DNA from: Sphaerochaeta associata
Lineage (GTDB): Bacteria > Spirochaetota > Spirochaetia > Sphaerochaetales > Sphaerochaetaceae
Assembly (NCBI RefSeq): GCF_022869165.1
Contig: NZ_CP094929.1
Coordinates: forward strand, 2,604,001-2,668,000
Direction: 5' to 3'
Length of the DNA: 64,000 bases
Under the pieces are notes generated by a model, which was not told the DNA's origin, made no database searches, and worked only from the letters and a program-made list of their open reading frames with translations. Each line of letters opens with the position of its first letter. Position 1 is the stretch's first letter. Shown piece after piece: positions 1 through 7,450 of this stretch. Both the position numbers and the translations under genes were made by a program.

Positions 1-247
1 CCAGAGCCTGCGAGGCAAGGTTGTCATCGGGGTTGCAAGGCGGGCAAAGAAGGTCAATGTACCGGTTGTTGCCATCGTCGGTGACATCGGAGACGACGTT
101 GAAGGCGCCTACAACGAAGGTGTGAGTGCAATCTTCTCGATCAACCGCCTGGCCATCGACTTCAAGGCTGCAAAACCCCGCGCTCCCCAGGATATGGCGA
201 AAACCATGGACAATCTGATGCGCTTCGTCAAGCGCATGGGCCTGTGA
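1..247 (+). CDS. glycerate kinase, C-terminal part (5' end outside window)
   Basis: Reading from base 2, 81 codons stay open to a TGA at 245-247. The peptide has the C-terminal signature of type-1 glycerate kinases (GarK/GlxK family): a GKVVIGVA strand, then PVVAIVGD, then an 'EG.YNEGVSAIFSI' stretch and a closing helix ending KRMGL. The family phosphorylates D-glycerate with ATP in the cytoplasm and feeds lower glycolysis. The N-terminal domain and start lie before the window, so completeness cannot be judged. The stop overlaps the GTG start of the next gene (GTGA), which suggests translational coupling. Confidence 0.8.
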   Translation, partial: QSLRGKVVIGVARRAKKVNVPVVAIVGDIGDDVEGAYNEGVSAIFSINRLAIDFKAAKPRAPQDMAKTMDNLMRFVKRMGL

Positions 248-939
248 ACCAACACCTGCTTCGCCAAAGGCTCAGCGATCTCGCTGAGCCTTCCTATCGC
301 GCCTTCAGCAAGAAACTCAAGGTCAGTGACCGACTCATCTTCGGAATCCGGACCCCCAAGCTTCAGAAGCTCATCAAGCAGCTGTACGGGGAGGAAGGCA
401 TCAAGGCCCTTGATGATTTCTTCATCTACCAAGAGCCTTCGTATGAAGAGATCCAAATTGCCTTCTCTCTCTTCGGGCTCCTGAAACTTGACTATCAGAG
501 TGCCCTTTCATATTTGGACAGGCTCAGACCGTTCAACGATAGTTGGGCGACCAATGACAACCTTGCCGGATGGTTTTCCCATCTTGCGCAGGAAAAAGAT
601 TTCTACAGGTATCTTCGCTCTCTTCTCCGAGAGCAAAATCCATACGACCAGCGCCTCGGCATCGTTTCACTGATGAATTACTACCTTGAGGAGAATTCGA
701 TTGCGGAAACACTGGTCGAGCTCGCTTCTGTCACCAACCCTCATTATTACGTTGTGATGGCACTCGGTTGGGCCTATGCCACCGCCTTCTGCAAGGACCG
801 CAACAAAACACTGCCGTATCTGCAACCGGGCATCCTGGGCGAGCAGGTTCGGCGAAAAGCCATTCAGAAGTGCCTTGAGTCACGCCTTGTCAGTGAAGAG
901 GATAAAACCCTGTTGAAAAGCCTCAGGAAAACACCCTGA
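244..939 (+). CDS. AlkD-like DNA alkylation repair protein
   Basis: This is a 231-residue protein with the all-helical HEAT-like fold of the DNA alkylation repair family (AlkD), whose members excise 3- and 7-alkylpurines without flipping the base. The family's key residues can be seen: a Trp with an Asp four residues later in DSWATND (AlkD W109/D113), an Arg in YDQRLGIVSL (R148), and a Trp in MALGWAYA (W187). That favours an active glycosylase. The start is GTG at 244, overlapping the upstream TGA; no strong Shine-Dalgarno sequence is seen, so translation is probably coupled to the kinase. The 3' end overlaps the converging dipeptidase gene by 17 bases. Some family members (AlkD2) bind DNA without catalysis, but the preserved residues argue against that. 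Confidence 0.85.
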   Translation: MNQHLLRQRLSDLAEPSYRAFSKKLKVSDRLIFGIRTPKLQKLIKQLYGEEGIKALDDFFIYQEPSYEEIQIAFSLFGLLKLDYQSALSYLDRLRPFNDSWATNDNLAGWFSHLAQEKDFYRYLRSLLREQNPYDQRLGIVSLMNYYLEENSIAETLVELASVTNPHYYVVMALGWAYATAFCKDRNKTLPYLQPGILGEQVRRKAIQKCLESRLVSEEDKTLLKSLRKTP

Positions 940-1831
940 GGGCATTCTCAAACCACATGGCCTGCAACTCGGAGGACGTAAAGCCTGACTTTTCCAATGC
1001 CTGCCAGAGCAGAGAAAGTGCATCGTAATGGGGAATTTCAAGCTCACCCGTGATGCCGTCGTAATCGGTGCCCAATGCCGTAACAGCACTTCCCCCAACC
1101 TGCTTGAGATGGACGGCATGACGAACCATCGCCTCGATGCTGCTTCTCATCCAGTCCTCACTGAGAAAGGAGGGACAGAAATTCAATCCCACCACCCCGC
1201 CTTTGTCTGCGATGGTTCGGATCATGCGGTCACTGAGGTTTCTGCTGTGATTGGTAACTGAACGGCAGTTCGAGTGGCTCGCCACAAACGGCTTTCTCGA
1301 TATCGAGGCTACGTCATTGAGTCCTTCATCGTTGAGGTGAGAGACATCGACGAGGATGTTGTGGTGCTCAAGCTCCTCAACCGCCGAGAAACCCAGCCGT
1401 TTCAAGCCTCCTGCAAGGTGATGAGGAAACCCATAGTCGTTCTCATGGTTCCATGTCAGGGTGGCAAGGCGGACGCCCCAGGAGGCAAGTGTCCCGATGC
1501 GGCTGAGTTCTCCTTCCAGGATTTGCAGCTCCTCGCAACTGAGAATCGCACCATGAAGAGAAGATCCCCTGATTTCGTCTGCAGTTCTGACCTGCACAAT
1601 CCTATCCTGATTCTGCTCCAATTCCAGAAGGAATCGTTCATGCAGTCTCTGTGCCGATCGCCAGCAATTGCCTTGCTCGCTGTCGACGAACATGGCGAAA
1701 CAGGCGGTCACTTGTCCTGCCTTATCCATCCAAGCGAGTGATACCTGGCCGGAGTTTTCGGCTAGGGTTCCCGTACCCAGTTGCTGGAGTTCGTAGATGG
1801 TATCACAGTGCAGATCGAAGACTGGATGCAT
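923..1831 (-). CDS. membrane dipeptidase, peptidase family M19
   Basis: This 302-residue metallopeptidase resembles renal dipeptidase and bacterial M19 enzymes, which hydrolyse dipeptides, including D-residue types, using two zinc ions. The metal ligands are in order: HxD in DLHCDT near the N-terminus, Glu in LSCEELQ, His in DVSHLND and ASHSNCRS, and the late Asp in ALGTDYDG. ATG at 1831 was chosen because GGGAG sits nine bases upstream and the family begins with this HxD strand; the open frame runs 11 codons further without a ribosome site. No signal peptide is seen, so it is probably cytoplasmic. It is divergent from the thioredoxin gene and converges on the alkD-like gene with a 17-base overlap, so no terminator separates them. 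Confidence 0.9.
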   Translation of the reverse strand: MHPVFDLHCDTIYELQQLGTGTLAENSGQVSLAWMDKAGQVTACFAMFVDSEQGNCWRSAQRLHERFLLELEQNQDRIVQVRTADEIRGSSLHGAILSCEELQILEGELSRIGTLASWGVRLATLTWNHENDYGFPHHLAGGLKRLGFSAVEELEHHNILVDVSHLNDEGLNDVASISRKPFVASHSNCRSVTNHSRNLSDRMIRTIADKGGVVGLNFCPSFLSEDWMRSSIEAMVRHAVHLKQVGGSAVTALGTDYDGITGELEIPHYDALSLLWQALEKSGFTSSELQAMWFENALRVFS

Positions 1832-1903
1832 AAAAAAGTACTCCCAAGTAGTTGCCGTTAGCAAATAAAAGTAGTAATGTATCTATACGATATAAGAATT
1901 CAC

Positions 1904-1918
1904 CTGTATAGTATACAG
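1904..1918. promoter_or_regulatory. palindrome ahead of the thioredoxin gene
   Basis: CTGTATAGTATACAG has perfect 7-base arms around one central base. It lies just upstream of the Shine-Dalgarno sequence of the thioredoxin gene, in the dipeptidase/thioredoxin divergent region. It could be an operator or simply part of an AT-rich promoter. No second copy was noticed. Confidence 0.35.
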
Positions 1919-1934
1919 TAACAAGGAGCATAGA

Positions 1935-2249
1935 ATGATCAAACATGTAACCAAGAGCACATATGAAGCTGAAGTACTGAAGAGCAGTGTACCCGTAGTC
2001 GTCGATTTCTGGGCGGCTTGGTGTGGTCCATGCCGCATGCAGGGAACCATCCTTGAGCAGCTGGACAAGGAGATCTCTGCCGACCAGGCTAAGATTGTAA
2101 AGGTCAATGTCGACGAGGAAGGTGAACTTGCCGGTACCTTCGGCGTACAGTCCATCCCCACCCTTCTGTTCTACAAGGACGGCAAGGTTGTGAACAAGGC
2201 TGTTGGCGTACGCGATGCAGCAGCCCTGAAGAAGACTCTGGGAATCTAA
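1935..2249 (+). CDS. trxA: thioredoxin
   Basis: This 104-residue thioredoxin carries the active site WCGPCR near residue 30 and the family cis-proline in SIPTLLFYKDG. It reduces protein disulphides in the cytoplasm and is itself recharged by thioredoxin reductase, which is not in this window. AAGGAG sits seven bases before the ATG at 1935. The middle residue after the active site is Met (CRMQG) rather than the usual Met-Ile/Ala pattern; the rest of the fold looks standard. The gene is monocistronic: a Rho-independent terminator follows at once, and its own promoter region carries a 15-base palindrome. Confidence 0.95.
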   Translation: MIKHVTKSTYEAEVLKSSVPVVVDFWAAWCGPCRMQGTILEQLDKEISADQAKIVKVNVDEEGELAGTFGVQSIPTLLFYKDGKVVNKAVGVRDAAALKKTLGI

Positions 2250-2274
2250 ATTCCCTTTCTGCTGCTGCAGCAAG

Positions 2275-2307
2275 CCCACAGGACACAATGGTTCTGTGGG
2301 TTTTTTC
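2275..2307 (+). terminator. Rho-independent terminator after trxA
   Basis: CCCACAG at 2275-2281 pairs with CTGTGGG at 2294-2300, followed by six T residues. It ends the thioredoxin transcript. Confidence 0.85.
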
Positions 2308-2420
2308 TTGAAAAAAGCGATCTTTCTCTGAATAATTCATAAATAAGTGTTCTAAACAATAAAAATGCCATACAAATAAAAAAGACGTTTCTTTTTATAG
2401 AAACTTTTCTCTTTTTCCTG

Positions 2421-2450
2421 TTGACAGATTGTTTCTATCTACAGTAACAT
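2421..2450 (+). promoter_or_regulatory. sigma-70-type promoter of trpB
   Basis: A perfect TTGACA (2421-2426) is followed after 18 bases by TAACAT (2445-2450), 24 bases before the trpB start. The preceding 110 bases are AT-rich and show no leader peptide, T-box or trp attenuator. Confidence 0.6.
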
Positions 2451-2473
2451 CGGAACTCAAGAAGGAGAACCTC

Positions 2474-3757
2474 ATGCAGAACCCACTAACCAAAGAGATC
2501 AACACAACCAATCTTCCCGACCGGGATGGACGTTTCGGAGAGTTTGGAGGTGCCTATATTCCTCCCCAGTTGCAGGTCGTCATGGACGAAATTACCCAAG
2601 CGTATGAGCAGATCGTCCAGGATCCTGAGTTCCTCACCGAACTTGCCAGCCTCCAGAAACATTATATCGGACGCCCGTCTCCGGTCTACCATGCAAAACG
2701 ACTGAGTGAAGCAGTCGGTGGAGCTCAGATTTATCTCAAGCGCGAAGACTTGAACCATACCGGAGCGCATAAGATCAACCACTGCATCGGTGAAGTGCTT
2801 CTTGCCAAGAAGCTCGGCAAGAAGAAGGTCATCGCAGAGACCGGTGCCGGCCAGCATGGTGTGGCCCTCGCCACCGCAGCAGCCCTGCTCGGCCTTGAGT
2901 GTGATATTTATATGGGTTCCATCGACATCAAGAAAGAAGCTCCCAACGTAAGCAGGATGAAGATTCTCGGTGCAACCGTAGTGGAAGTGACCAGAGGAAC
3001 CAAGACACTCAAGGATGCCGTTGATGCAGCCTTCGAGGCCTACCTGCAGGACCCTGTCACCCAGATTTACTGCATCGGTTCGGTTGTCGGTCCCCACCCC
3101 TTCCCTATGATGGTCCGTGACTTCCAGAGTGTAGTCGGTATCGAGGCACGCAAGCAGATCCAGGAGCTGACCAAGGCCCTTCCCGATGCTGTTGTAGCCT
3201 GTGTCGGCGGTGGTTCGAATGCCATGGGTATTTTCAGTGCCTTCCTTGAAGACAAGAGTGTCAAGCTCTATGGCGTTGAGCCTGCAGGAAAAGGCTTGGA
3301 CACTCCTGACCATGCAGCCACCATCACCAAGGGAAGCGTGGGTGTCCTGCATGGGTTCAAGAGCTTGTTGTTGCAGGACGACAAGGGTGAAGCACTTCCT
3401 GTCTACTCGATTGCAAGCGGATTGGACTATCCGGGCGTCGGTCCCCAGCACAGCTACCTGCACACCATCGGACGGGTCATCTACGACAGTGCCACCGACC
3501 GCGAGGCGGTGGAAGCCTTCTACGGCCTGAGCAGGATGGAAGGCATCATCCCCGCCCTTGAATCCAGCCACGCTGTGGCGCATGCGATCAAGCTGGCCCA
3601 GACCCTGCCCAAGGACAAGGTAATCCTGGTCAATCTATCAGGCAGAGGCGACAAAGACATCGACTTCGTCATGGAGCACTACCCCTTGGTTGAGTATGAA
3701 CCACAGGAAGGTGGTGATGGGTTTGAGGAGTTTCTGGCCCATATCAAGCAGAAGTAA
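2474..3757 (+). CDS. trpB: tryptophan synthase beta chain
   Basis: This 427-residue PLP enzyme condenses indole with L-serine to make tryptophan. The family sequence is clear: [13 protein letters not shown] at the N-terminus, the PLP lysine in HTGAHKINH, the catalytic Glu in [10 protein letters not shown], the phosphate-binding GGGSNAMG loop and the C-terminal SGRGDKD. ATG at 2474 has GAAGGAGAAC just upstream; an earlier in-frame start would add 15 unconserved residues. It stands alone, without trpA or other trp genes nearby, so it may salvage indole or pair with a distant trpA. It has its own promoter and a following hairpin. Confidence 0.95.
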   Translation: MQNPLTKEINTTNLPDRDGRFGEFGGAYIPPQLQVVMDEITQAYEQIVQDPEFLTELASLQKHYIGRPSPVYHAKRLSEAVGGAQIYLKREDLNHTGAHKINHCIGEVLLAKKLGKKKVIAETGAGQHGVALATAAALLGLECDIYMGSIDIKKEAPNVSRMKILGATVVEVTRGTKTLKDAVDAAFEAYLQDPVTQIYCIGSVVGPHPFPMMVRDFQSVVGIEARKQIQELTKALPDAVVACVGGGSNAMGIFSAFLEDKSVKLYGVEPAGKGLDTPDHAATITKGSVGVLHGFKSLLLQDDKGEALPVYSIASGLDYPGVGPQHSYLHTIGRVIYDSATDREAVEAFYGLSRMEGIIPALESSHAVAHAIKLAQTLPKDKVILVNLSGRGDKDIDFVMEHYPLVEYEPQEGGDGFEEFLAHIKQK

Positions 3758-3782
3758 GCCAGAAATTGTAGAATCACTATAA

Positions 3783-3813
3783 ACCAACCACGCCATTGCA
3801 TCGCGTGGTTGGT
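3783..3813 (+). terminator. hairpin after trpB
   Basis: ACCAACCACG (3783-3792) is a perfect inverted repeat of CGTGGTTGGT (3804-3813). The T-tract is poor (CATTTCT), so termination efficiency is uncertain. Confidence 0.6.
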
Positions 3814-3818
3814 CATTT

Positions 3819-3956
3819 CTATGTGCTTCGTCTTGCCATACTTGGCTGTAAATACGAGCCGAGCCTGCCCCTGTTATTGAACAGGGCAACACCCAAGAGT
3901 ATCATCACCCCTCCGGTGATGGTTCCTGCATCGGGAATATCGCCGATTATATTCCT
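3819..3956 (-). pseudogene. remnant: C-terminus of a DMT/EamA-type transporter
   Basis: On the minus strand this stretch reads NIIGDIPDAGTITGGVMILL and continues GVALFNNRGR. That is the last transmembrane helix and tail typical of drug/metabolite (EamA) transporters, where 'GE.P..GTI.GG.LIL.G..L.N' is the usual pattern. No ribosome site or upstream EamA helices connect to it; the frame before it is unrelated. It is therefore read as the tail of a decayed gene, not a functional protein. It lies next to a transposase-like remnant, which suggests the locus was disrupted by an insertion. Confidence 0.5.
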
Positions 3957-4074
3957 GGAGGGACGAAGGCGATGAGATATTTTCACGTGCACGAAACTGA
4001 CAGGGCGCTTTCTAAAAGATTGTTTGCAAAGAAACTCAACAAACAGTTCGTTCTCAAGGCAGAGGCTCATAGAT

Positions 4075-4224
4075 TACCAGGCCCGTCCAGTGACTGGTGC
4101 CTGCTTCCATGACTGCAAGGTTTCAGTGCTACTGATGAGAACGGCCGTCCAACATACGAACTTCCTCTACGCTCTCATGGACAAGGGCTATCGCAAACCC
4201 CACATCAAGGCCTACCCGATCTGA
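4075..4224 (+). pseudogene. remnant: DDE transposase fragment
   Basis: The plus strand encodes about 49 residues resembling the middle of IS4/IS5-like DDE transposases: VTGACFHDCKVSVLLMRTA, then FLYALMDKGYRKPHI. The usual family pattern is 'TGAS.HDS.VA.PL....... LYDLMD.AYD...I'. The frame stops soon after, and neither the N-terminal nor the final Glu domain was found in any frame. Terminal inverted repeats were not recognised. It is called a fossil insertion sequence on resemblance alone. Confidence 0.42.
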
Positions 4225-4407
4225 TCGGGGACAAGCCCGCAACGTCCTGCTGACCGGGAAAGGAAACCCAGGATGGTCGAAAAACCATCGTTGTTTTCGT
4301 TGCTTGGGTATTCAAAATCTTGATTGCATGCTATTGCATTATCATGTAGAGCTTGAAGCATGATGAACTGTTTTTAAATCAGCGCTGCCATACTCAATTT
4401 ACATAGT

Positions 4408-5034
4408 TTAGAACGACACCCGCATCCCCACCACCGGTCCTGCCAATATGTGGGGGGCGTTGCTGTCTCGCTGCAGCAACCGATATGTCAGATAGGGACC
4501 AAGAAACCCAATGGCAGACCCTATCGCTGCACCGGCCAGAACATCTTCCAGATAGTGATTGCCGCTGATCACCCGAAGCGTTGCAGTGGTGGCAGCCAAA
4601 ATCCAAGTCGTTGCACTGACGGCCTTCATGGTAGTTGAATCAGGATAAAAAAGAAGCTGCATGGTCTGGGCATACGCAGCAGCGCTGAAAGCCATAATGC
4701 TATGACCTGAAGGAAAGGACTCATAGTCCTTACTTGTATCGGCAGGTCGATCAATTTGTCCAACATACGGCCTCGGTTTGTGAATGACATGCTTCAAGAC
4801 GGTACGGACTCCATAGGCGCTCACCATGGTCCCTGCATAGCTGCTCACAATGGCGATGTAGTCCGATGAAGGTGCTATCAAGCCCAGTACCCCTGGGGTT
4901 ACAAGCGTCAGGCCCAAGGTAATGTCACTGGCTTTGGATAGACTCTCATTATACTCGAATGTAAAGGCCGCAAGGGGAGACAGGGCGAAACAGAAAACAA
5001 GAACAATTGCTATTGCTGTCTGCTTTCTACTCAT
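4408..5034 (-). CDS. PAP2-family membrane-associated phosphatase
   Basis: This 208-residue protein has all three phosphatidic-acid-phosphatase motifs: KHVIHKPRP (KX6RP), PSGH, and RVISGNHYLED (SRX5HX3D type, with Arg, His and Asp kept). The family dephosphorylates lipid phosphates such as undecaprenyl pyrophosphate or phosphatidylglycerol phosphate at the membrane. An N-terminal hydrophobic segment (about residues 6-23) looks like a signal or first membrane helix. ATG at 5034 has GGAGG upstream; the frame extends 74 codons further into the recX gene and that part is rejected. It lies 25 bases after recX and ends the rimO-uvrD-rplM-rpsI-recX strand run. The substrate cannot be read from sequence. 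Confidence 0.85.
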   Translation of the reverse strand: MSRKQTAIAIVLVFCFALSPLAAFTFEYNESLSKASDITLGLTLVTPGVLGLIAPSSDYIAIVSSYAGTMVSAYGVRTVLKHVIHKPRPYVGQIDRPADTSKDYESFPSGHSIMAFSAAAYAQTMQLLFYPDSTTMKAVSATTWILAATTATLRVISGNHYLEDVLAGAAIGSAIGFLGPYLTYRLLQRDSNAPHILAGPVVGMRVSF

Positions 5035-5059
5035 GCTTGCCTCCTCGTTTTTGCTAAGT

Positions 5060-5665
5060 TTACTCGGACTTCTCAAAGCCCTCAAGACCAAGTCGAATTT
5101 CGTAGGAGGAAAAGCCTTTCTTCTGCAGTTGCATCCTGACCTTATCAGCACCGACTTTTTGTTCTGCTTGAGTATAGGCCCTCTGCACATATTCGACAAT
5201 CGCCTCTTCATGATACAGTTCATCCAAGGCACGGTTGGCATCCTCGCGATTGACACCTTTTGCGGCGAGACGCTGAGCCATCAGGATTCTTCCCTCAGGA
5301 CTCTTCCTCTGCCTCTGCTCAATGGTCAAGAGAGCATAGCGGTACTCGCTGAGCAGGTTCTCCTCGGCAAGCTGATCAAGCGTGGTTCTGATGATGCCGG
5401 TCTCATACCCCTTTTGGGTGAGCTTCTGCGTCAGCTCAAGACCGGTATGCTCGCGCCTGGCAAGGTAGCCCATTGCCTGGGAGCGGCAATTGCGCCTGGC
5501 TTGAACTTCCTTGAGCTCAAGGTACTCAGCTTCAGTAAGCTCTTGGCCGACTGAGAGGTGCAGGGAACGAAAAACATCGGCTGTAATACAAAAAGGGAAA
5601 CCCTCGTGGACAGAAACTTGATAGCCCTGGCCAGGGATTTCCCCTTCGATGCGTGCAAATGCCAC
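5060..5665 (-). CDS. recX: regulatory protein RecX
   Basis: This 201-residue protein modulates RecA filaments. The RecX repeat pattern is visible: LARREHTGLELTQKLTQKGY, LDQLAEENLLSEYRYA, and the third unit RMQLQKKGFSSYEIR near the C-terminus. GTG at 5665 follows the rpsI TAA with no intervening base, so translation is probably coupled to the ribosomal protein gene and the start is not set by a separate ribosome site. recA is not in the window. Location behind rplM-rpsI is unusual; recX more often follows recA. Confidence 0.88.
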   Translation of the reverse strand: MAFARIEGEIPGQGYQVSVHEGFPFCITADVFRSLHLSVGQELTEAEYLELKEVQARRNCRSQAMGYLARREHTGLELTQKLTQKGYETGIIRTTLDQLAEENLLSEYRYALLTIEQRQRKSPEGRILMAQRLAAKGVNREDANRALDELYHEEAIVEYVQRAYTQAEQKVGADKVRMQLQKKGFSSYEIRLGLEGFEKSE

Positions 5666-6079
5666 TTAGCGCTTGGAGAACTGGAACTTGCGGCGAGCAC
5701 CCGGCTGACCGTACTTCTTGCGTTCGACCATGCGGGAGTCACGGGTCATGAATCCAGCGGTGTGCAGTGCAGGCCTGTAAGCCTCGTCGTGCTCACAGAG
5801 TGCACGTGCGATACCGTGGCGGCAAGCACCGGCCTGACCGGAGGGACCACCACCAACAACATTGATGAGGATATCGTACTTTCCGGCGGTTTCGGTGGTC
5901 TCAAGCGGCTGCTTGACAATGAACACCAACATCGGGTTTCCGAAGTAGGAATCGACATCCCTGCCGTTCACTACAATCTTGCCCTCGCCTTCGCGCAGAT
6001 AGACACGAGCGACAGCGGTCTTGCGGCGACCGACACCATGACCAAGATCTACAACTTTTTTAACTTCTTTCTTTGCCAT
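5666..6079 (-). CDS. rpsI: 30S ribosomal protein S9
   Basis: This 137-residue S9 has the family core [44 protein letters not shown], and the conserved C-terminus RRKFQFSKR that reaches the ribosomal P site. The ATG at 6079 has TAGGAG upstream. It lies 14 bases after rplM, the usual bacterial pairing. Confidence 0.97.
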   Translation of the reverse strand: MAKKEVKKVVDLGHGVGRRKTAVARVYLREGEGKIVVNGRDVDSYFGNPMLVFIVKQPLETTETAGKYDILINVVGGGPSGQAGACRHGIARALCEHDEAYRPALHTAGFMTRDSRMVERKKYGQPGARRKFQFSKR

Positions 6080-6093
6080 TTTTCGCTCCTACC

Positions 6094-6522
6094 TTAGATT
6101 TCAACCTTGATGGGCTGCTGAGCCTGCTGCTGGTGGTTCGCACCTGCATAGACTTTCATGTTGGTGTACAACTTGCGACCGAGCGGACCACGGGGAAGCA
6201 TACCTTTGACGGCACGTTCCATCGGGTACACCGGGTTGCGCTTGATCATATCAGCATAGCTGTACGAACGAAGTCCACCGGGGTAGTTCGAGTGGCGATA
6301 ATACATTTTGTCCTGGTACTTGTTGCCCGAAAGAGCAGCTTTCTCAGCATTGATGATAATCACATAATCACCCATGTCCTGGTGAGGCACATAAATGGGT
6401 TTGTTCTTCCCGCGAAGGATGCGTGCAGCGGCAACTGCGACCTTGCCAAGCTCCTTTCCCTCTGCATCAATCAGATACCATTTCTTCTGAACTGTCAGCG
6501 GTTTCACAAAAATAGTCTTCAT
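6094..6522 (-). CDS. rplM: 50S ribosomal protein L13
   Basis: This is a 142-residue L13 with standard landmarks: WYLIDAEGKELGK, ILRGKNKPIYVPHQDMGDYV, and the MERAVKGMLPRGPLGR segment. It is the first gene of the rplM-rpsI pair. An 85-base leader separates it from the upstream aminotransferase-like gene and holds a short hairpin, so either a separate promoter or translational control is possible. Confidence 0.97.
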   Translation of the reverse strand: MKTIFVKPLTVQKKWYLIDAEGKELGKVAVAAARILRGKNKPIYVPHQDMGDYVIIINAEKAALSGNKYQDKMYYRHSNYPGGLRSYSYADMIKRNPVYPMERAVKGMLPRGPLGRKLYTNMKVYAGANHQQQAQQPIKVEI

Positions 6523-6538
6523 CTATTCATCCTGTTCT

Positions 6539-6555
6539 GCAAGGACCAGCCTTGC
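6539..6555 (-). promoter_or_regulatory. hairpin in the rplM leader
   Basis: GCAAGG (6539-6544) pairs with CCTTGC (6550-6555) around a 5-base loop, 17 bases upstream of the rplM start. Leaders of L13-S9 operons in several phyla carry structured regulatory RNA; no match to a known motif is claimed here. Confidence 0.35.
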
Positions 6556-6606
6556 GTGTGTTTTTTGCATGGACAGAAGGATGCCTTGCACCCCGACCTG
6601 CCATAT

Positions 6607-7449
6607 TTAGTATGTTACAGCACCAGCATACCGACGCGACAACTGCAAAAACGCCTGTACATCACCGGCCGAATACTCAGCAGGAACAATGAACGGTACG
6701 TCAGCAGAAGGAGGAAGCATCACCTTGAGGGCCAAGGCCTCCAAAGCAAACTCCTCGTAGCGTTGAGCACAAAGGCCGGTTAATCCGTACGGACCTCTGG
6801 TCTCGAACACTCCCTGGAGGGGATTGTTCATTCGCTTTGCAACTGTATCCTCCGCTTTAAGTGTGCGTATCAGGAACGCTGTGGTCTTGATGAGCAAATC
6901 AAGCAACAACGGTGAAACGCAATCCGAGGGCGGTAGCCAAGCTGTACAGGCTTCTTCCTTGAGGCAAACGACCTGAGGTACGAAACTCCCTGGGAAAGGT
7001 AGGATAGGGAGGAGCATCACGGAATCTGCCCCGCCAAAACCTAGGAACGGTCGCCAATAGGACACTGTACGGCTCGCATGCTCAGGAGAGATCGCGGGAT
7101 CAAATATTGCATCATTCGATATCCGTTGAACCACCTGAAGAACCTTCTGTTGATCAGAGTATACCCTGATTACCGGAAAGTCTGGAAACAGCATTGCCAG
7201 CAGCTTTTCAAGCCTTCCTGAGAACAGCGAAGGATATTCACTGATCAACCCGCGACTGACCGTGGCCTTTATGGACCGTTGGATCTGTTCGGGTCGATGC
7301 CCCAGAATGGCTCTGCCATAATTCTGAAAAAAATCGGTATATCGTACACCCCGCCTATCATACAGATAGAACGAACGCGCACGGACAACGGTAGGCATTG
7401 TATAACCTTCCGGCCTTTCTTGTCTAGTCTCTTTCCCCCCATCGGTCAT
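6607..7449 (-). CDS. aminotransferase class III-like protein lacking the catalytic region
   Basis: This 280-residue protein has an N-terminal segment like glutamate-1-semialdehyde aminotransferases and relatives: FYLYDRRGVRYTDFFQNYG followed by RAILGHRPEQI. It is far shorter than the family (about 430). The central PLP-binding part with the Schiff-base lysine and the 'DEV..GFR' strand is not recognisable. The protein is therefore probably not an aminotransferase, and its function is unknown. ATG at 7449 starts one base after the uvrD stop (7451-7453), with GGGAG upstream, so it is co-transcribed with the helicase. rplM follows. Confidence 0.65.
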   Translation of the reverse strand: MTDGGKETRQERPEGYTMPTVVRARSFYLYDRRGVRYTDFFQNYGRAILGHRPEQIQRSIKATVSRGLISEYPSLFSGRLEKLLAMLFPDFPVIRVYSDQQKVLQVVQRISNDAIFDPAISPEHASRTVSYWRPFLGFGGADSVMLLPILPFPGSFVPQVVCLKEEACTAWLPPSDCVSPLLLDLLIKTTAFLIRTLKAEDTVAKRMNNPLQGVFETRGPYGLTGLCAQRYEEFALEALALKVMLPPSADVPFIVPAEYSAGDVQAFLQLSRRYAGAVTY

Positions 7450-7450
7450 A

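Noticed and set aside
2308-2473. Trp attenuator or T-box ahead of trpB
   Set aside because: No Trp-rich leader peptide, no T-box sequence and no alternative hairpins were seen; only an AT-rich tract, a weak GTTTCT/AGAAAC repeat and a promoter.
3750-4400. Possible tRNA or structured RNA in the gene-poor stretch
   Set aside because: No cloverleaf or T-loop sequence was found. The region instead shows protein remnants and a weak GATGGT/ACCATC hairpin at 4272-4289.
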